A DNA stretch of 64,000 bases from Hydrangea macrophylla (taxonomy: Eukaryota > Streptophyta > Magnoliopsida > Cornales > Hydrangeaceae), in contig CM066987.1 of the NCBI GenBank assembly GCA_033977485.1, positions 88,134,588 to 88,198,587 of the forward strand. The letters run 5' to 3'. This document shows, one piece after another, positions 12,212-23,076 of this stretch; within the stretch, counting starts at the first letter, position 1; every line of letters starts with the position of its first letter. Made by a program: the position numbers and the translations under genes. A model generated the notes under the pieces. That model was not told where the DNA came from. It made no database searches and saw only the letters and a program-made list of their open reading frames with translations.

Positions 12212-12343
12212 CTTGAGCTGCTGTATTTGAGTTTTCAACTGGCTCCCTTCATTGCTTGTCGCAGAACAAGCTATGACTGGTCTTGTAACTCCACATGCTC
12301 GACCAAGAGCATGTTTTGAAGGAACAAAAACATATGGCACATT
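12212..12343 (-). pseudogene. Captured exon of a SNU13/NHP2L1 (15.5K, L7Ae-family) gene
   Basis: The 132-bp minus-strand segment (44 codons) encodes [18 protein letters not shown] and continues [20 protein letters not shown]. This matches the C-terminal part of the L7Ae/Nhp2-family protein SNU13, which binds U4 snRNA and box C/D RNAs. A perfect splice acceptor (TGTCACAG) precedes it at 12344 and a donor (CTCAAG|GTATC) follows at 12211. The rest of SNU13 (about 126 aa in full) is absent nearby, so this is a gene fragment caught in CACTA-1. The frame is still open. Confidence 0.85.
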
Positions 12344-12581
12344 CTGTGACAATTGAAAAAAATAGGTCATTTGTCATTCACATGATTAAGAATAGTTCAT
12401 CTCTCGATCTCCCGTGCCCTGTTCAATGGAATTGCATTCATATATTGGAAGCAAGTATGCTCCTAGATGTTGTTTATTCTTCTAACTCCTACACGTTAAG
12501 ACACTGCAAGACAGCTAGATTAACTAAAGTTGTTTAGTTTCTTACTTACACTAGCTCTAAACCTGTACGCAGATAAAAAAT

Positions 12582-12793
12582 ACTCCCTCCATCCCAAAAG
12601 TTAATTTACTTTAACAGCTTAACTACACATTTTCCAAGTTTGCCCTTTATTCTATCAAATTTGACGTGACACAAAAATTTTGAAACTCAAAGGACAATAA
12701 TGGAAAGTTGGAAAATCTCACCACAATTAAAAGGTTGCTTAAATGGTTAAAATTGCCAAAAGAGACTCTTAATATGGGATAGCGGAAGTAGCT
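12582..12793. mobile_element. Degenerate Stowaway-like MITE
   Basis: The left end CTCCCTCCATCCCAAAAGTTAA, preceded by TA, is partly mirrored by TATGGGATAGCGGAAGTAG on the right. Length and terminus fit a decayed Stowaway MITE. Confidence 0.6.
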
Positions 12794-13299
12794 GTTATAA
12801 TAAAAATCAATATCCTATTCTCTCTCTAAATACCAGTCGGCAATCACATATAAATGTTGTTGGTATAATACAATAATAAACATGAAAGAAGGAAACAACT
12901 TAGGGTCTAGATTGTAAATGTACCAAGATGTAACCTGCTGCTTTAAAATTGAGAACAAAAGAAGAAAAGGAAAAAAAAATGAGGAAAAAATGCTTCCATT
13001 TTATAATATTACTATATGTTATTGCCACCACAGAATCTAATAGATCACATGGGAACTAATGAAATCATGAGAAGTAACAAGAGTAACACAAGAAAAAACA
13101 AGAGACAAGAGCGAGGATAAGGTAAAACCAAACAGTTATTTGTTTACTTCCATTTTTTTCATTCATTCTTTCAAACATAGAATTAGTGTGGCAATGTGCG
13201 AGTACATATCTATATGTGTATATCTAGATACCAAGTACACCCCGTACCAACTGATCGTAGATGCCACATTCTGGATCACTCATAACTGGAAGAAACCAC

Positions 13300-13380
13300 C
13301 ATTTCACCTGAGCCTTTGGGACAAACCCAATGCACGAGGCTAAACCCACTGCGGGTCAAGGGAGGTGTATGCAGCCTTAC
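13300..13380 (+). repeat. Possible Au-SINE-like 3' fragment
   Basis: GCACGAGGCTAAACCC...GCGGGTCAAGGGAGGTGTATGCAGCCTTAC resembles the region-B and 3' tail of tRNA-derived plant Au SINEs. No 5' tRNA part or TSD was defined, so the call is tentative. Confidence 0.35.
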
Positions 13381-13499
13381 GAATTGGTGAATTCCTTGTT
13401 ACAATAAATCTGCATCAGCATGACACATTTTGCAGCAAAAGATTGACTAACCCTTCCAAATCCAGTTATCAAAAATTGGGAGTAATAAAGCATTCTCAC

Positions 13500-13592
13500 C
13501 TTGGCCTCAACAGATGGTGACACTGGAAATGGGTTCAAGGGTCTCTCGGCACCATCATTTGATGAGCAGTCAGAATACAGGGAGGATGAAAC
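13500..13592 (-). pseudogene. Captured exon-like fragment of an unidentified gene
   Basis: A 93-bp open segment (31 codons) on the minus strand encodes VSSSLYSDCSSNDGAERPLN followed by PFPVSPSVEAK. It is bounded by a good acceptor (TTTTGCAG at 13593) and donor (GCCAAG|GTGAG at 13499). I do not recognise the protein. Intact splice signals in phase, and the same strand as the SNU13 exon, support gene capture rather than chance. Confidence 0.6.
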
Positions 13593-14343
13593 CTGCAAAA
13601 GTTTTATTTCATACATCAAGGGAAAAGATGTACCCCTAAATATCTATAATCGTGAATCATAATATTCACTTTGTTTAGAAAATAAAGTCATATAAATCAC
13701 ATGTACAGTGCTTAAGATGAACAAAATAACAACTTTAACATGTGTGATTTGAGCAGGCTGAAAGACAATTTGGTACTGAGGAAGGAATAAGCTGAGTTAT
13801 TTGAGCAGTGTGTGGAGTAGGAAGAAGATGTGGATTTTGTTGAGTCTGCAGACAGATTGGAACTTAATAGGCCTGAGAATTCCTTTGCGTAGGATTGTAC
13901 ATCTGAGCATTATTATGAGAGTTAAAGAAGGTGCCTAAAATGAAGAATTTGAGAATTTCTTTGCGTGGGATTAATATTCTTGATGCTGAGTATTACTGGG
14001 TGGATTTGATGAATTGATAACAGAATTTTCTGATTCTATCTTGTTAAGCAAGAGCTGAATGACAATTGGATTTGTTACCTTAATCTCTCAAGTCATATGT
14101 ATCTTTTCTGATCTAGGAAGAGAATGTAGATCACAGAATGATATATATAGAATGTGTAGTAGCTCTCAACGTGGTCCTCAAAGCAGAATATCTTCACTAA
14201 AGCATTTTCCGAGCATATCTTTTGGCTTAGTAGCTCCAGAATCAGATCTGCCATGCGTGTTCAAGGCCAAGAATCTGAGGAACTATCGCAGGAGAAATTA
14301 TCGTATTAAGTTGTATATCAATGTTAATCCGTACTGAGAAACC

Positions 14344-14415
14344 AGGATTGAGAACCATATCACCTGTTTCACCTTCAATTTCTTGAGGAGGCTGAATACT
14401 AGTTCCGTCTACAAA
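14344..14415 (-). pseudogene. Possible captured coding fragment
   Basis: The minus-strand frame reads GTSIQPPQEIEGETGDMV and continues LNPGFS up to a GTACGG donor-like site near 14337. No family is recognised. It abuts the 3' poly(A) of the LINE remnant. It could be chance coding sequence. Confidence 0.35.
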
Positions 14416-14418
14416 TTT

Positions 14419-15090
14419 TTTTTGGGTCAAAGAAAGGCGAATTTTATTATTACAAACAAAGAGACGTTACAAATTGCGAATCCTAGAAGATCAAAAATGA
14501 GAATCAAGAATAGAAGGCATTGCTAGAGGAATGGAGCTAGTCCAGTCTTCAGCCAAACACCCAGCTTTAGCAGCCTTCGCAACCCAGTCAGTACTTTGAT
14601 TAGCTAGTGAGAATTCTTAATGGGATGGGATGAATCTTTACGATTAACCTGCTGGTGGGAATTAATACTAAACCAAAACCTTAAGCTTTTTTAGATAAAT
14701 CTACAGATATGTAGGATCTCATATCTCTAGCATCAGTAGAGATTACCTCTTAAGGATTCAGTATAGTCTCTTACGAAATATAAGAATTTCTTCTCTTCCA
14801 TATCAACCAAAAAGTATAGGCTAAACAAGATATGAACGATTCACAATCAAGGTGGACTTTATTTTTATTTCTTTAGAGTAGCATAAAGCCAGATATCAAA
14901 TCTGCTAACATTGTGGACTGACCCACGGAGGACATGTAGAGGATGACCCAGACTTTCTCTTAAACAGGTTCTCTTTTGTAGACAAAGGATTTACATTTTC
15001 TACAAGCTTTCCGAATGAAAAGCAGAATCTTTGGAGCAGCTTTAATGCTCCAAACTAACTTAGATGTTTTTGCATTATGACTATGGTAAA
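14419..15090 (-). mobile_element. LINE-type retrotransposon 3' remnant (zf-RVT and RNase H-like)
   Basis: Reading the minus strand, 15060-14960 encodes KLVWSIKAAPKILLFIRKAC, which resembles the zf-RVT domain of plant LINE-type reverse transcriptases. At 14620-14520 it gives TDWVAKAAKAGCLAEDW, like the C-terminal RNase H segment (pattern ...AD.LAK...). The sequence ends in an A8 run on the minus strand (14419-14426). Many stops lie between the two blocks, so this is a decayed 5'-truncated insertion. Confidence 0.6.
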
Positions 15091-17040
15091 TGCCCTTAAG
15101 ATATTTGAACATAGACATAGAGTAGGCAAGGAATAGCCTTTAGAATAAGTCTCTAGAGAGCAAACTCAAGTATTGGGAAGAGAAATAAAGAGAATTCAAT
15201 GCTGACTGAAGAGACAAGGGAAAACTCTCTGTTTTATTGAACCGACTTTCTAAACCACAATAGCATCCATGGAACTTCAGGCTAAGATCTATAGAAGAAA
15301 AAAAAGGAAGAACAATCAAATTAGAAAGTTAACTACATATACATATATCTACATATTCCGAGTATTAAGACAAAACTGAATTAGACCTATATCTAGCATA
15401 GAAAGTGCAATGCTCAATTATGATGAGAACATAGCAGAGAGATTAATAGTTGTTCCTCAACAAACAAAAACAGAGAACATATACAACATAGAATATCGTT
15501 GTTCAGAGTAAAGGGAAAACAGAATTGGCAATTAACACCATCCAACCAGTTTGTCAACCTATAGAAAATCAAGGGATGAAGCAGAGCACAACACGAAGAG
15601 ATGCAAACTTTAAATGAAGTCATTGTCTATTGAAGTCCTAAATTATAGTATTCACCTTCAGATAAATTTGTAGCTAATATAGTTTCATCTCATGTCTTGT
15701 ACTGTAATAGAAGTCGTCATCTAATGAAAATCTCCAGTATATTCTATGGGCATATAAAGTTGAGTGTTAAGCCTTGAGAGTTTTTTTTCCCCATTTCTGT
15801 TCAAGTAATAACTAATATATTCAGCCTTAAGAATTATTCTGATATAAGCAATTCTTCCTATCACAGTTAAATTTAGAAAGTCAAAAAAAGGAGAGAGAAA
15901 GAAACACAAGTTAATTTATTAACTATTGAAGAAGCAAATTATATTTGCTGCTGATATTTTCACAACCGAAGATTCAAGAACCATCCAATTTTGCAGTGTC
16001 CCATGGACTTATATAGCATATAATTTCCAGGGAACTGAGCGAGTTAAGAGTGAAGTGACTTGCATCTTCATAGTAAGCACCTAATCGCATGGCAGATATC
16101 TATGATTCTTCAGATAGTCATCTAATAAGAATGAAGTAGATACTTAGAAATTAGAATGATGCTGATAGAGTATATCATAACGAAACTTCAAGGGAGCAAA
16201 TAGTTTTCGCATGATACACCTCATAAGGTGGTGGACCATTAAAACTCTTTCGTAGTCTTATTACCATCACTCCCTCTAGTTCAACCCGATAAAATGTCAC
16301 TGAATAAATACACGAGTCTTCAGTCTTCATTCAAGGGGAAAAGAATAGGATGTGCGTCGTATGGAATTATAAGGTTGTAAATGGTTGCACAAGCTTCTAA
16401 AAACTTTCTGGGAAATAAACTCATATTGGGCAGTGCATATATTCCAGTAGTATTCACATTATAGAAGAAAATTCGAATCTAGTGTGAAGAAATAGAATAC
16501 TCTTTAAGTGTCAACACAGACGATTTTTAACTCGAAATCACTACTATGACTATGTATTATTGTCAAATTGTGAATCGGTTTCTCAAAATTATGAACCTAC
16601 CTTCCTTATGAGCTAGGTCCTGTGATAGCTTTACTCCTTTTATCTACATTGAAACTGAAACTACTCACAACGTCAAATCTGGTCAGATTCAACCAAGACT
16701 GGTCTATTCCAACAAACTGGGTAAACATAGTCCACTCGGTAAAAACAAGCGGTCAACCATAGGATTACAAATTATTTACCATGAAACCAAGTTGATTTCA
16801 AGAATAAGATTATTAATTTATTGAATTTAATAATTAGAGTGGAAAACTGTACAGGAACCGATGAATTTTAATATTTAATAACCCCTTAAGCATTCATTCC
16901 CACTTTTCACATTGTAGCTAACCATTGGGTCATCAGCTCAACACAAGTAAAAAGACTGTCTGCCAAACTTCCAAGAAGCTTCAAACTTAAAATGCAAAGA
17001 GGTTTAAGACTTAAATATTCAATGACCTCCATTTTAAAGT
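15091..17040. other. CACTA-1 interior, nothing recognised
   Basis: About 2 kb of AT-rich sequence without long frames or known domains. A CTCCCTCTAGTTCAACCCG fragment near 16271 may be a Stowaway terminus remnant. It could hold introns of a captured gene, but I cannot show that. Confidence 0.4.
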
Positions 17041-17059
17041 ATAAAGTATACGAACGCAC

Positions 17060-17159
17060 CTCTGCGCATCTTTTTGCTATCTCGAGACGTGCTAGTTTCT
17101 GGTCAGCATCACTGGCAGACAACAATTTCTCAAACAGAGGTACGACAACAGAGTTCAGG
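17060..17159 (-). pseudogene. Captured exon with the start of a B3 DNA-binding domain (VAL-like)
   Basis: The minus-strand frame reads SLNSVVVPLFEKLLSASDAD followed by QKLARLEIAKRCAE, then a splice donor (GCAGAG|GTGCG at 17059). This resembles the opening of plant B3 domains of the VAL/ABI3-like type (PLFEK.LSASDA..., ...RLV.PK.CAE). An intron directly after the CAE-like position also fits that gene family from memory. The remaining B3 strands are not found. The assignment rests on about 30 residues, so it is moderate. Confidence 0.5.
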
Positions 17160-17332
17160 CTTTACATATTGTCAAGGGCTTCTCTTTGCATGATGTTGAG
17201 TTACATATACAATACTGCAAACTCAATGGAAGTTATGTGCAGCTTATTAGAAAAATAAATATTGGCTTCAAAACCTCCTATTGCTCTATAATATTCAACA
17301 ATATACACTTGAGGAGTTCATCCAACATTCTG

Positions 17333-17530
17333 TTAAGAAATCGTTTGGGATAGCTTTATCGAGCTGTGACCATTTGGATTTGCTTTTCACAGCTTTTTAA
17401 CAATTTGATTCCTTTTTAAAACCAAAAAATAGCTCTTTTAAAAAGATACACATGTAGCTTTTTTAAATAAGATAAAAAGCCCTTATTCAAAAAGTGATTA
17501 TATTTGAACGCTAACCAAACCAGCTCCAAA
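17333..17530. repeat. Possible MITE-like repeat
   Basis: GAAATCGTTTGGGATAGCTT...GCTAACCAAACCAGCTCC has weak inverted termini of a type seen in short plant DNA transposons. No clear TSD was found. Confidence 0.25.
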
Positions 17531-17932
17531 TCAAATGCCAAATGAAAGTAAGAGGATACTCTTTAGAGATCTGTTGTAGCTCTAAATCAATCACCCGAGG
17601 CTAGTATTGAGGTTCTATTTGGTTTACCCTAGCGGCATCTCCTTGAGGCTTTCCAATCCCTCTTTGAATTTCTGAAGATAGGCATAGCCTTCGTGCCTGA
17701 AATACATGTTTAAAAATTTTAAAAAATCGTTAAAACCCAAGCAATAAAATTAAGTTAGTTACCAGATGGTGTTAATTAGTAATGCAGTAATGCTTCCATT
17801 AATGGAAGTTCAAGCATCCAATTGGGATGTGAAAAAGAACTGCTTCCATTCCAGAAATAGCATCACCACATATGCTTGTATATTAATAAATCTTTGTGTG
17901 TGTAGTATACATTTTCTTAAAAATATAGTAGT

Positions 17933-17954
17933 CCCCCCCCCCCCCCCCCCCCCC
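17933..17954. repeat. Poly(C) tract, 22 C
   Basis: An uninterrupted run of 22 cytosines in AT-rich surroundings. It may be length-variable or an assembly weak point. Confidence 0.9.
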
Positions 17955-18872
17955 TCTCACCATAATGAAATTAATCTTCGAGCATTCCATGCAGATCACT
18001 CCATCGAAGTCCAACAACATATATGCGTAGAATGACACTATACATCCACAGTGAACCAACTGCAAATGAAGCTTCAGGATTAAAGTTTTGGTTGGATCTG
18101 GGAAGTATATTTTTGAGAAAAGTTAAAGTTTTCGGATGTGTCAAAGAAAGCTACATTAGTAGTTGAGCTGATTCATCAAAAGAGTAAAAAGGAAAAATAT
18201 ATCAAAAGAAAAGGTCTAAATAGAGGAAAAGGCCAAGACCATATTCGGGCAATAATAGAGAGAAAATAGCCATGACCATGAGTCCGACATTGTGAAAAGA
18301 GAAAGGCTCGAGACCAAGAATCGGTCACGTGAAAGGAATAAAAAAGAAAATAAAATGCATCAAGAAGGGAAGCTAGCAGACCCTTGAAAAAGAAATTTTT
18401 GGTAACCAATAGTTTGTTTCAAGTTCTCTGTGGAGAGAATTAAAGAATTGATTTCAAATATTTTTCATTTGAAATATTTTTCATGTAATTGTTTTTAAGT
18501 GTTGGCTTTATAGTGCTAATAACCATAACAGATTCATTCAGTGAACGAGTCTTCCGCATAGATCATTACATTCTATCATTCATCACAACCCCATATTCAC
18601 CAATGCTCAAAAACCAAAAATGAACTTTCTAGTTCAGTAAAATACTTTGCCATATTCACAACCCCATATTCATTCTATCAAGCGAATTGGATTTAATCAA
18701 AGCATCAATAACAACATTATACAATCTAGTAGTTGGACTACGACCTAAATATGAAATTTGCCCAAAAATTCAGCACAATCCTTCGCAACCCTAATCTCCC
18801 CCAACTATTAATCAAAATACATAGAGAAGAGAGTGAGAGAGAGAAAGAGAGAGGGGAGAGAAAGAGAGAAAC

Positions 18873-19085
18873 CTGGAGAGAGGGAGAGAGCCACAGCGGC
18901 CGGCAGTGTGAGTGAGGGGCGCCCGGAGGCTGTGCTGGCGGCAGCGGCAATGATGTTGGTGGTAATGGCCTCTCCGGCCGCCGGTGGGAGGAAGATGAGA
19001 GGAGGTGGGATCGAGGAAGATGAGAGGAGGAGGTGGGAGGGAATGTTTTTTTTTTCGCTGAACTTGGGAGGGAATATTTGAGAAA
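18873..19085 (-). promoter_or_regulatory. CT-rich leader (putative first exon) of the CACTA-1 transcript
   Basis: On the minus strand a TC-rich leader runs leftward from near the right subterminal repeats and ends at a donor CTCTCCAG|GTTTCTC (18872). Similar leaders with donors lie near the other CACTA right ends (54246 and 56280). It would drive transcription leftward through the captured exons, which share this strand. Short proline/serine-rich frames through it are composition effects. Confidence 0.45.
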
Positions 19086-19104
19086 TCGCGCGCACAATGT
19101 TTTT

Positions 19105-19472
19105 TTTTTTATGTCACTTTTCAAATAATTTAGATATTTATGTCACTTTTTATAAAGTGACATAAAAACGAAATGTTTTATTTACAAAAAATGCCACCGT
19201 GTTTTTATTTATGTCGGTTTTACAAAAGTGACATAAATGCATTATTATTTATGTCACTTTTTAAAAAAGTGACATTAATACTTTATTATTTATGTCACTT
19301 TTTTTAAACAATGACATAAATAATCAAGTTTTTATCACTTTTTATAAAAAGTGACATAAATACTAAAAAAGTGACATAAAAAGCTCATGCAAGAAATAAT
19401 TATCTCACTCAAAATAAAAGTGACATAAATACAATTTTGAAAGTGACATAAATAGGCTTTTTTCTTGTAGTG
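19105..19472. repeat. Right subterminal repeat region of CACTA-1
   Basis: Repeated TTTATGTCACTTTT and AAAAGTGACATAAATA units mirror the left end and run to the terminal repeat. Presumed transposase-binding repeats. Confidence 0.85.
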
Positions 19473-19475
19473 GTA

Positions 19476-20372
19476 ACTGCTACAGATTAGGCCACTTAAG
19501 CAAAGATTGCCAATCACCCCAAGGAGGATACTATGGAGCTCCCGCCCAGGGATAGCAAGGACAAATTTAGGTGAATGCTATGATCCTTGAAGGAGTAGGT
19601 TATGACGTTGAGGAACAATAGAACATGTAAGGTACACTTGTGTTATATTATATTCAAGTTAAAGCATTATTTGATACCCGTGCAGCCCGTTCTTTCATAG
19701 CTATTAAAATTATGCGTGATTTGAGTTTAGTGCCCCTAGCACTCGAGCAAACCCTTAGAGTTGTTTCACCCTTGGGAGTAATTGTTGAGTTAGGTAAGGT
19801 GTGCAAGGATTTTTAGAGGATAGAAATCTCCTAGCAGAATTGATAGTATTGTGAATGTATGAGTTTGACGTTATCGTAGGGATGGATTGGTTTACCAAGT
19901 ATGGTACCAACCTAGATTGCGTTAGTCGAACTATTATCTTTTCGACGCCCAGTTGTCCGTCGATCAGATTCCAGTGTTAGCCGTCGAACGACATATTTCT
20001 TATGATCTGTTTAGCCACGATCGAGAGTTCGAGTACAGAGCTTACTATCAACTAGATCCCCGTCATTCAAGATTGAGAGGGCGTATTTCAAGATATCTCA
20101 GGACTTCCACTGAAGAGATAGATAGACTTCTGCATAGAGTTAGCACCCGAAACATTGTCGATTTCTAAGACCCCATCCTGGATGGCGTTGACAGAGATGC
20201 TAGAATTGAAAAAGCAAGTTTAGGAGCTTGAAAATTTAGGATTTGTTCGCCTAAGTACGTAACCTTGGGGAGCACCAGTGTTAATCGTAAAGAAGAAGGA
20301 TGGAGGGCATCGACTCTGTATCGACTATGGAGAGCTGAACAAAGTTACGATCAAGAATAGATATCCACTAAG
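19476..20372 (+). pseudogene. gag end, protease and RT start of element A
   Basis: The sequence resumes at the second zinc knuckle (RLGHLSKDCQSPQGGYYGAP). The aspartic protease active site reads FDTRAARSFIA instead of FDTGA, which removes the glycine of the D-T/S-G triad. VSPLGVIVELGKVCKD, VGMDWFTKYGTNLD and the RT entry [20 protein letters not shown] follow. Stops are frequent (for example near 19551, 19569 and 19611). Homology to element B ends near 20372, before the RT catalytic YxDD motif. Non-functional. Confidence 0.9.
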
Positions 20373-20765
20373 CAAATATCGATCACCCTAGAATTAATGG
20401 CCATATATCTAAAAGTAAGGGAACAACTTTATCACATAACGTAACTTGTAGAACACGTATCTTATCACAAGGAGATACAATCATAATCAATTACCAATTG
20501 ATCACAAATCAAACCGATACAGTTATGGGACCTGGTTAAAGTAGGAAATTACCCCTATATGTACAGGTAATTACCCTTTATCATCAAAGTGACTTTGGTG
20601 GCAACACCAAGGTCTTTTTTATAGGTCTTTTGGCTCGTGACCTCGAGGTGTTCTTCGTCCTTTTATTCGGATCTAGTTTAGTTCCAAAGGAGACGTTTAT
20701 TAGTAAAATCACTGGGCTTTTTAAATTTTGTATTCCAAATGGTTCCCGAATATATATAGGCAACC
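20373..20765. other. Unassigned intergenic stretch
   Basis: No reading frame or repeat signature was recognised between the truncation point of element A and the palindromic MITE. Confidence 0.5.
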
Positions 20766-20912
20766 CATAATGCTAGAGCAATTTCCTTTATTGCCAGAGC
20801 AGCCCACCATTTTTCTAACGAATTTTGACATTACTAATAGATTTTTTCCATTACAAATAAAAAAAGTGTTAGAATCTGCTTTGGTAATAAAGGAAATTGC
20901 TCTGGCATTATG
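20766..20912. mobile_element. Palindromic MITE, about 147 bp
   Basis: CATAATGCTAGAGCAATTTC... pairs with ...GAAATTGCTCTGGCATTATG as inverted repeats of about 36 bp with three mismatches. It would fold into a long hairpin. No clear TSD was found, so the superfamily is open. Confidence 0.75.
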
Positions 20913-21121
20913 ATTTTCCTATATATATCATATGACCTCCATCAATAGTGTGTGACCACTTCAACATTAATTCTCCAATCAAAATCAAATAAAATCATTA
21001 CTATATATATTTGAGAACCATTTAAAATACAAAATTTCGGACCATAACATTACTCTTAATTTCCTCCAATACTATTTGCCTTTTGGTACATAAATAAAAA
21101 TGCACAACTAATGGGGTAATG

Positions 21122-21127
21122 CACGTG
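21122..21127 (+). promoter_or_regulatory. G-box core (CACGTG) upstream of the protease gene
   Basis: CACGTG within GCACGTGGCC lies 205 bp upstream of the ATG at 21332. G-boxes are bound by plant bZIP and bHLH factors. Its use here is inferred from position only. Confidence 0.4.
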
Positions 21128-21237
21128 GCCATTTCCCATTTGTCATTTGTCTAGCAATGTTAGAGTAGTTAACACAATATTAGTAACCAATAAACTGAAG
21201 TTGTCTTGTTTGGATGACGTGGAAGGTTAAAAATCCA

Positions 21238-21246
21238 TTATATATA
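21238..21246 (+). promoter_or_regulatory. Putative TATA box of the protease gene
   Basis: TTATATATA lies about 85-95 bp upstream of the start codon, leaving room for a short 5' UTR. Confidence 0.5.
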
Positions 21247-21331
21247 CAATGATATGTAATAACAGCTCAAGAGGCTAAGCCAATTCACTGTGTTTTCAAT
21301 TGGAAACTTTATTGATAGAAAGGGGGGATCA

Positions 21332-23042
21332 ATGGCCACTCCAATTTCCTCCAAATTCCTAAGGCTTTTGCTCTTAGGTTCTTTTGTTTTTCTATCCCTT
21401 CTCTGCTCTTTGAAAGCAATAGAGGCCACAGAAAGTGAACTTCAACATGCTCATACTGTTCAAATCAGCTCTTTATTACCAGCATCTGTATGCAGCCACT
21501 CCACCAAAGGTAATATAGTCTGGAATCTGTGTGTGTGTGTGTATGCATACATGCACATCTCCGATGTCCCTGTGTGTATTTATATGTGGGTTCACGTAGA
21601 TAGCATATATGTTAACAAGGAGAAGAAGAACTCGATTAAAGAAGTTAATTGGATATATGCAATATTCTATAGTGAATTGTTCTTGTGGGTATTTTGGTAA
21701 TTATAAAGAAAAGAATGAAATCGTAAAAAACAACAGTATGTTTCCCGAATTTGAATTTTAAGCTCTTTGTTACTTATACCATATGTAGTGATATGTAAAA
21801 TCACAGCATGTGATACAACTTTTAAAATTTAAAATATAAAATTCATATTTAAGAAGCACAGCGGTATTCAATTTATTCTGAGTTGAATTACAACCAGTTA
21901 GGCTACACATACTATATTAACATATTGTTCGGGGAAAATTCAATAAAAGAATCATTTCTTACAACCAGTTAGGAGACTAATACCAAAGCATTTACACAAG
22001 AAAGTCATACTTGAGCAATAGCATGACAGTGTCCTGTTAAAAATTTCAGAGTTTCTATTCTCTGCTTTGGTCTCTTTGGGCAGTTAGATAAATGGAATTT
22101 TTCTTGATTAGGTACAAGAACTCTCTTAATTGCATAAGTCTTATTAATATCACTAAAGCAAATTTTAAGATGATCAACAAACCGTATAACAAAATTTTAT
22201 ATTTAATATTTTTTGGATACTTACGTGGATCCGGACTGGATACACACACACTCTACACACACACTCCACACACACACCCCAACTCAATCCAACCCCAAAG
22301 CCCCATATTGACCCACAACAAAGTACAACAAGAGTCATTCATTTCGACTGAAGAATAACTGTGGGACAACAACTAGAATCCCCTATGAGCATTCGAAGTT
22401 TCGAACCATCTCCCTCCCCACTAAAAGAGAGAGGGTATATGCTAATTGGGCTACAGCTTGCTCGGCGACCGTATAACAATTATGTGGATATTTAAGTAAG
22501 TTGGTACTCTAATTGGACTTTTAACTAAGGTTCCATTTTGTTTCTTTTTTTCTTTTTCATGTTTTTGTTTTTGTTTTTGTTTTAGTTTTCGTTTCTGTTT
22601 TTGTTATTATTATTAATTTTACTTAATTTTTAATTATTTTTTTTTTGCTGGTTAGTTGTCCTATGGTTTTATTTTAGTAAAAGAATAGAATTGACGTTGT
22701 TTTTTCTTTTTTTTCCCCTCCTGTTCTATTGCTTTCTTGTTACACTAAGGCTTAGTTTGGTCCTCATTTTGGTGCTTTTATTTTTTTAGATCACAATTTA
22801 TGTTAATTCATCTGGTAACTAGTTTATGAGTTTTACAAAAATTGAATTAAAGCTTTTAGGGGGGGAGCTTTCAAAAGCTCTAGATGGAGCTTTTAAAAGC
22901 TCAAGGTTACTTTTTGGTATCATGATTTTTTTTAAGAATAATGTGTCACTTGTACAAAATTATCAAACAACTTAATCATAAATTTCATGACCTACTTGTA
23001 AAAAGCCACTTGAGAGCCAAAGTAAGCATAAATTCATCAACC

Positions 23043-23076
<34 letters not shown>

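Larger units (their letters stand above)
9720..19472 (-). mobile_element. CACTA-1: 9.75-kb CACTA (En/Spm) transposon, Pack-type, non-autonomous
   Basis: The left end CACTACAAGGAAAAAGGCCT and right end AGGCTTTTTTCTTGTAGTG form the terminal inverted repeats. The 3-bp duplication GTA flanks it (9717-9719 and 19473-19475). Removing the element joins the two gag knuckle regions of element A. Both ends carry dense subterminal repeats (AAAAGTGACATAAAT, both orientations). No tnp2 transposase is detectable. The interior has exon-like gene fragments, all minus strand, downstream of a CT-rich leader near the right end. I therefore place the biological 5' end on the right and call it a Pack-CACTA mobilised in trans. 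Confidence 0.93.
4238..20372 (+). mobile_element. Element A: old, truncated Tekay/Del-type chromovirus retrotransposon (composite span)
   Basis: Pieces collinear with the complete element B (42956-53627) occur in order: LTR end, primer site, acidic ORF, gag, zinc knuckles, protease and the first part of RT. The copy stops abruptly in RT near 20372 (after the motif [18 protein letters not shown]) with no integrase and no 3' LTR. A solo LTR (6943-8514) and CACTA-1 (9720-19472) split it. Many stops and frameshifts mark it as old relative to B. Confidence 0.85.

Noticed and set aside
18738..19124. Proline/serine-rich reading frames on the minus strand near the CACTA-1 right end
   Set aside because: They overlap in several frames and follow the TC/GA-rich composition. 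Treated as leader sequence, not a protein gene.
19953..20168. 71-aa frame in the element A RT region
   Set aside because: Alternate-frame reading of decayed pol. Homology to element B is in other frames.
21510..21700. Extension of the protease exon 1 frame to 21700
   Set aside because: A donor at 21509 joins in phase to 25517 and restores the family sequence. The extension is microsatellite-like intron sequence.
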